Shown here piece by piece: positions 38,951 to 41,345 of a stretch of 41,345 nt of DNA. A program made the translations under genes and the position numbers. Under the pieces are notes generated by a model. It worked only from the letters and a program-made list of their open reading frames with translations. It had not been told where the DNA came from and ran no database searches. The stretch spans positions 1-41,345 of the forward strand of contig NZ_JASOKT010000016.1 of the NCBI RefSeq assembly GCF_030216305.1, read 5' to 3'. The stretch is from Actinotignum timonense (lineage in GTDB: Bacteria > Actinomycetota > Actinomycetes > Actinomycetales > Actinomycetaceae). Each line of letters opens with the position of its first letter. The stretch's first letter is position 1.

Positions 38951-41345
38951 GTGACCTCTTTTCGTAAGATAGCGGGTGCCACCCTGGCGGCCACCCTTAT
39001 ATTCTTCGGCGGCACACCCGCGCTCGCCGATCCAGCTTCCCCCACGGGAGCTTCCAGCGCCGAACAAGCCAACTCCGCAAAGTTCGGCGGCGCCATCGCA
39101 AAGAACTTCTTCTTAGTCAATGGACTGACCGAGGCTGAGGTGATTGACTCCGTCAAGGCTCAGCTCACCAAGAACAACCTGAATCCCGATGAGTATGAGT
39201 TCACGGTAAAGAACCTCAGTGAGGCCAACGCCAATTCGTACGGCCCGAAGCGTAAAGATCGCGTTAAGGACGTACCGGTTATCGTGGCCAAGAAGGGGAC
39301 TCCGGACACCTTCGACACTTACAACGTCAAGGTTTTCTACTACGCTCCACCTTTCGCGTTCCGGGAGGAAAACCCGGATCCCCAAAAGGGCGCCCCTCAA
39401 AATCAAAGCACCCATAACGCGGGCAAAGTAACTGTTGCTGACCCGAATAGCTACACCCTGTCCGCGGATCAGCAGGCAAAGATCGTTGACGCTTTCCTCA
39501 AGAACAACCCTGCTCTCGGTCTCACCCGTGATCAAGTCACCGTGGATGATCAAGGAAAGCTCACTATCACAAACAAAGCCGGTGAAGACGGGTTTAGCGT
39601 CGTCGTTCCCAGCAGCGAATCCGTGAGCGCTATCGGGAAGGTTCCCAATATTCTGGTCTTCTTGGATCCGTCCACGAATACAAACCAGAACAAACTGAAG
39701 TCCACTCCCGTTCCTCCGGTAACAGTTACGCTGAAAGCCGATGACTACAGCAAGGGTAAGCTCTGGGGAACTAACGCCCCGGGCCAGGGCGAGGCGTGGT
39801 CAGCCGCGAAACAGCTTTCCGGGTTCGACCTCAAGCTCGCCGGCAATACCGCCGTTATCTCCGGTCAGTATGACGCTGGTATCTCCAACTCGATTGGCGG
39901 TAAGCGTTTTATCGGAATCCGCACGGACAAAGCCCACGATATGCGCTACACCCAGTCCTTCTCGAACCTGTTCAAGGTCCGCGTTCTCCCTACGAAGCAG
40001 GACACTCTCATCCGCAGCCTGGATACCGATGCGCCTTTCACCCCTGAGGATGTGAAGGGGCTTATCGATGTGGATTACGGCAAGCTCGGAATTCTTAAGT
40101 ACGGCGACGACGCGGGACTTTCTAAGCAGGATGTTCACAACGAGGTCAAGGGCAAAATCACCAAGAATATTGAGGTTCCCGGGATCAGTCACGAACCCGG
40201 CACCCAGGAATTCCCCGGCACGCTCACAACCGACCTTGGTGCGGTCTCCCCGGAGCTGACCGCTACCATCATTTACTACACGTCCAAGATTTCCGAGACA
40301 GCAGTATCCGACCCGAATAACCTGACGCCCGGCGAACAGGATGCCATCAACGCTAAGGTCAAGGAACTCAACCAGCTCAAGGACACGGACAAAGTCACCG
40401 TGGACAAGGAAGGCAATGTCACGATTGTCTTCAACCGCAACGGCAAGGACCTCGGCACGAAGACCTTCAAGGCGCCGCTCGTCACGCCGTCGTATCCGGA
40501 TTCCAGTGGCAAGTCCGGTTCCACGGTTGAGGTTCCGATCTCCACGCCGGAAGGCTTCACTTTCCCGGACGGTTCCACGTTTAAGGTCGACGGCGAAGCT
40601 CCTGCTGGACTCACCGTTGGCAACGACGGCAAGATTACCTACCAGATCCCCGAGGATAAGGAGACGGGCGATGTGACGGGCACTGTGCTCGTGACGATTC
40701 CCGGCCAGCCCGATCCGGTGAAGGTTCCCTTCAAGATCGCTGTCACCAAGCCGAAGATGGCAGAGAAGATTACCTTGAAGGATCCCGATATCACCGGAGT
40801 CGTTGACCTCAATAAACTCACGCCCGAGGAAAAGACCAAGGTTAGCGATGCCATCAAGGCCAAGAACCCGGATCTGCCTACGGATGCTGAGATCACTGTC
40901 TCCGACAATGGAACTGCGACCGTGACCTACAAGGACGGTTCCTCAACTACCTTCACTCCGGACAAGACGGTTCGTAAGCTCAAGGACAATGAGAAGATCA
41001 CCCTCAAGGATCCTGAGCTCACTGGAGTTGTTGATGTCAATAAACTGACCGATCCCGAACGCGAGCAGGTCAAGAAGGCTGTTGAAAAGGAGAACCCGAA
41101 CCTCCCCGAAGGAACCACGATCACCGTCTCCGAAAACGGCACGGTCACCGTGACCTTCCCGGACAAGTCGACGACCACGATCACTCCGGACAAGACGGTT
41201 CGCCAGCTCAAGGACAACGAGAAGATCAAGATCAACGACCCCGAGCTCACCGGAGTTGTCGATGTCACTAAGCTGACCGATCCCGAACGCGAGCAGGTCA
41301 AGAAGGCTGTTGAGAAGAAGAATCCGGATCTTCCTACTGGCACTA
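38951..41345 (+). CDS. Secreted Rib-like repeat surface protein, 3' end off window
   Basis: 798 codons visible with no stop. GTG 38951 follows GGAAGGGA. A signal peptide (SFRKIAGATLAATLIFFGG, cut near PALA-D, residue 26) leads to a unique N-terminal region (about 27-445). Repeats with DPNNLTPGEQDAINAKVK and TVDKEGNVTIVF follow, then a domain with TVEVPISTPEGFTFPDGSTF (about 515-600) and near-identical 76-residue units (from 40763). These resemble Rib/alpha-like and long-Rib repeats of cell-wall adhesins, which usually end in LPXTG or a similar anchor; that end is not in view. Likely adhesin or surface stalk. It carries the dispersed 12-mer at 39597 in antisense orientation. Confidence 0.88.
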   Translation, partial: MTSFRKIAGATLAATLIFFGGTPALADPASPTGASSAEQANSAKFGGAIAKNFFLVNGLTEAEVIDSVKAQLTKNNLNPDEYEFTVKNLSEANANSYGPKRKDRVKDVPVIVAKKGTPDTFDTYNVKVFYYAPPFAFREENPDPQKGAPQNQSTHNAGKVTVADPNSYTLSADQQAKIVDAFLKNNPALGLTRDQVTVDDQGKLTITNKAGEDGFSVVVPSSESVSAIGKVPNILVFLDPSTNTNQNKLKSTPVPPVTVTLKADDYSKGKLWGTNAPGQGEAWSAAKQLSGFDLKLAGNTAVISGQYDAGISNSIGGKRFIGIRTDKAHDMRYTQSFSNLFKVRVLPTKQDTLIRSLDTDAPFTPEDVKGLIDVDYGKLGILKYGDDAGLSKQDVHNEVKGKITKNIEVPGISHEPGTQEFPGTLTTDLGAVSPELTATIIYYTSKISETAVSDPNNLTPGEQDAINAKVKELNQLKDTDKVTVDKEGNVTIVFNRNGKDLGTKTFKAPLVTPSYPDSSGKSGSTVEVPISTPEGFTFPDGSTFKVDGEAPAGLTVGNDGKITYQIPEDKETGDVTGTVLVTIPGQPDPVKVPFKIAVTKPKMAEKITLKDPDITGVVDLNKLTPEEKTKVSDAIKAKNPDLPTDAEITVSDNGTATVTYKDGSSTTFTPDKTVRKLKDNEKITLKDPELTGVVDVNKLTDPEREQVKKAVEKENPNLPEGTTITVSENGTVTVTFPDKSTTTITPDKTVRQLKDNEKIKINDPELTGVVDVTKLTDPEREQVKKAVEKKNPDLPTGT
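40763..41345 (+). repeat. 228-bp tandem repeats in the surface protein gene
   Basis: GAGAAGAT begins units at 40763, 40991 and 41219, an exact period of 228 bases (76 codons). Units two and three are close to identical over long stretches (for example DPERExVKKAVEK). The array continues beyond the right edge. Confidence 0.9.

Larger units (their letters stand above)
2527..39608. repeat. Dispersed 12-mer GAACGACGNCGC (11 copies in the window)
   Basis: Exact GAACGACGACGC (either strand): 2527-2538 (-), 5810-5821 (+), 13437-13448 (-), 17131-17142 (-), 26715-26726 (-), 37143-37154 (+), 39597-39608 (-). GAACGACGTCGC: 14896-14907 (+), 29610-29621 (-), 35020-35031 (-). GAACGACGGCGC: 28990-29001 (+). 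One-base variants: 19351 (+), 24123 (+), 25128 (+). Six copies are read as Asn-Asp-Asp-Ala in linkers or tails of unrelated proteins. Others are read in a different frame or from the opposite strand. Confidence 0.8.

Overview
The window is G+C-rich chromosomal DNA of a Gram-positive actinobacterium. The evidence is a dnaK-grpE-dnaJ-hspR operon with a HAIR operator, a mycobacterial-type dCTP deaminase, DUF4235 and DUF4921 proteins, a MrpA with a fused MrpB region, and several genes whose -10 box lies 6-7 bases before the start codon (leaderless transcripts). The secreted nuclease and Rib-like surface protein at the two ends suggest a host-associated Actinomycetaceae-type organism; that placement is inference.

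Layout. 1-3152: 3' truncated gene (minus) for a secreted modular nuclease. 3282-5334: two-component system (minus). 5544-9703: anchored DUF4352 protein, GH13 enzyme, YaaA and RlmC (plus). 9831-12516: A+T-richer accessory patch with an orphan DinJ antitoxin, a TipA-type MerR regulator with its operator, a DUF4143 ATPase, and six exact-period 23-bp tandem repeats just upstream of that ATPase. 12602-14491: ABC exporter. 14588-19277: heat-shock operon and HAIR site. 19412-23433: ROK glucokinase, membrane stress protein, DUF4921 protein, patatin-like lipase. 23456-26955: thiamine ABC operon thiB-thiP-thiQ under a TPP riboswitch. 27055-34435: DUF4235 gene and a six-gene Mrp antiporter operon joined by ATGA overlaps. 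34704-35303: dcd. 35554-35627: tRNA-Gly(CCC). 35636-38771: second accessory patch with a DinJ antitoxin and truncated toxin, a second possible toxin-antitoxin remnant, two unknown membrane proteins and an AbiEii-type nucleotidyltransferase pair. 38951-41345: Rib-like repeat surface protein running off the right edge.

How the parts work together. HspR represses its own chaperone operon through the HAIR site. The TPP riboswitch controls thiamine import and appears to act by hiding the thiB ribosome-binding site. The Mrp genes encode one membrane complex for Na+/H+ exchange. The accessory patches look like toxin-antitoxin and defence-type genes in various stages of decay.

Most unusual signals. 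(1) A dispersed 12-mer, GAACGACGNCGC, occurs 11 times in about 41 kb, in both orientations and more than one reading frame, mostly in disordered linkers; it behaves like a DNA-level recognition word (uptake, recombination or segregation). (2) The 23-bp x 6 array before the DUF4143 ATPase, whose period makes each ATG overlap the stop codon of the preceding micro-ORF.
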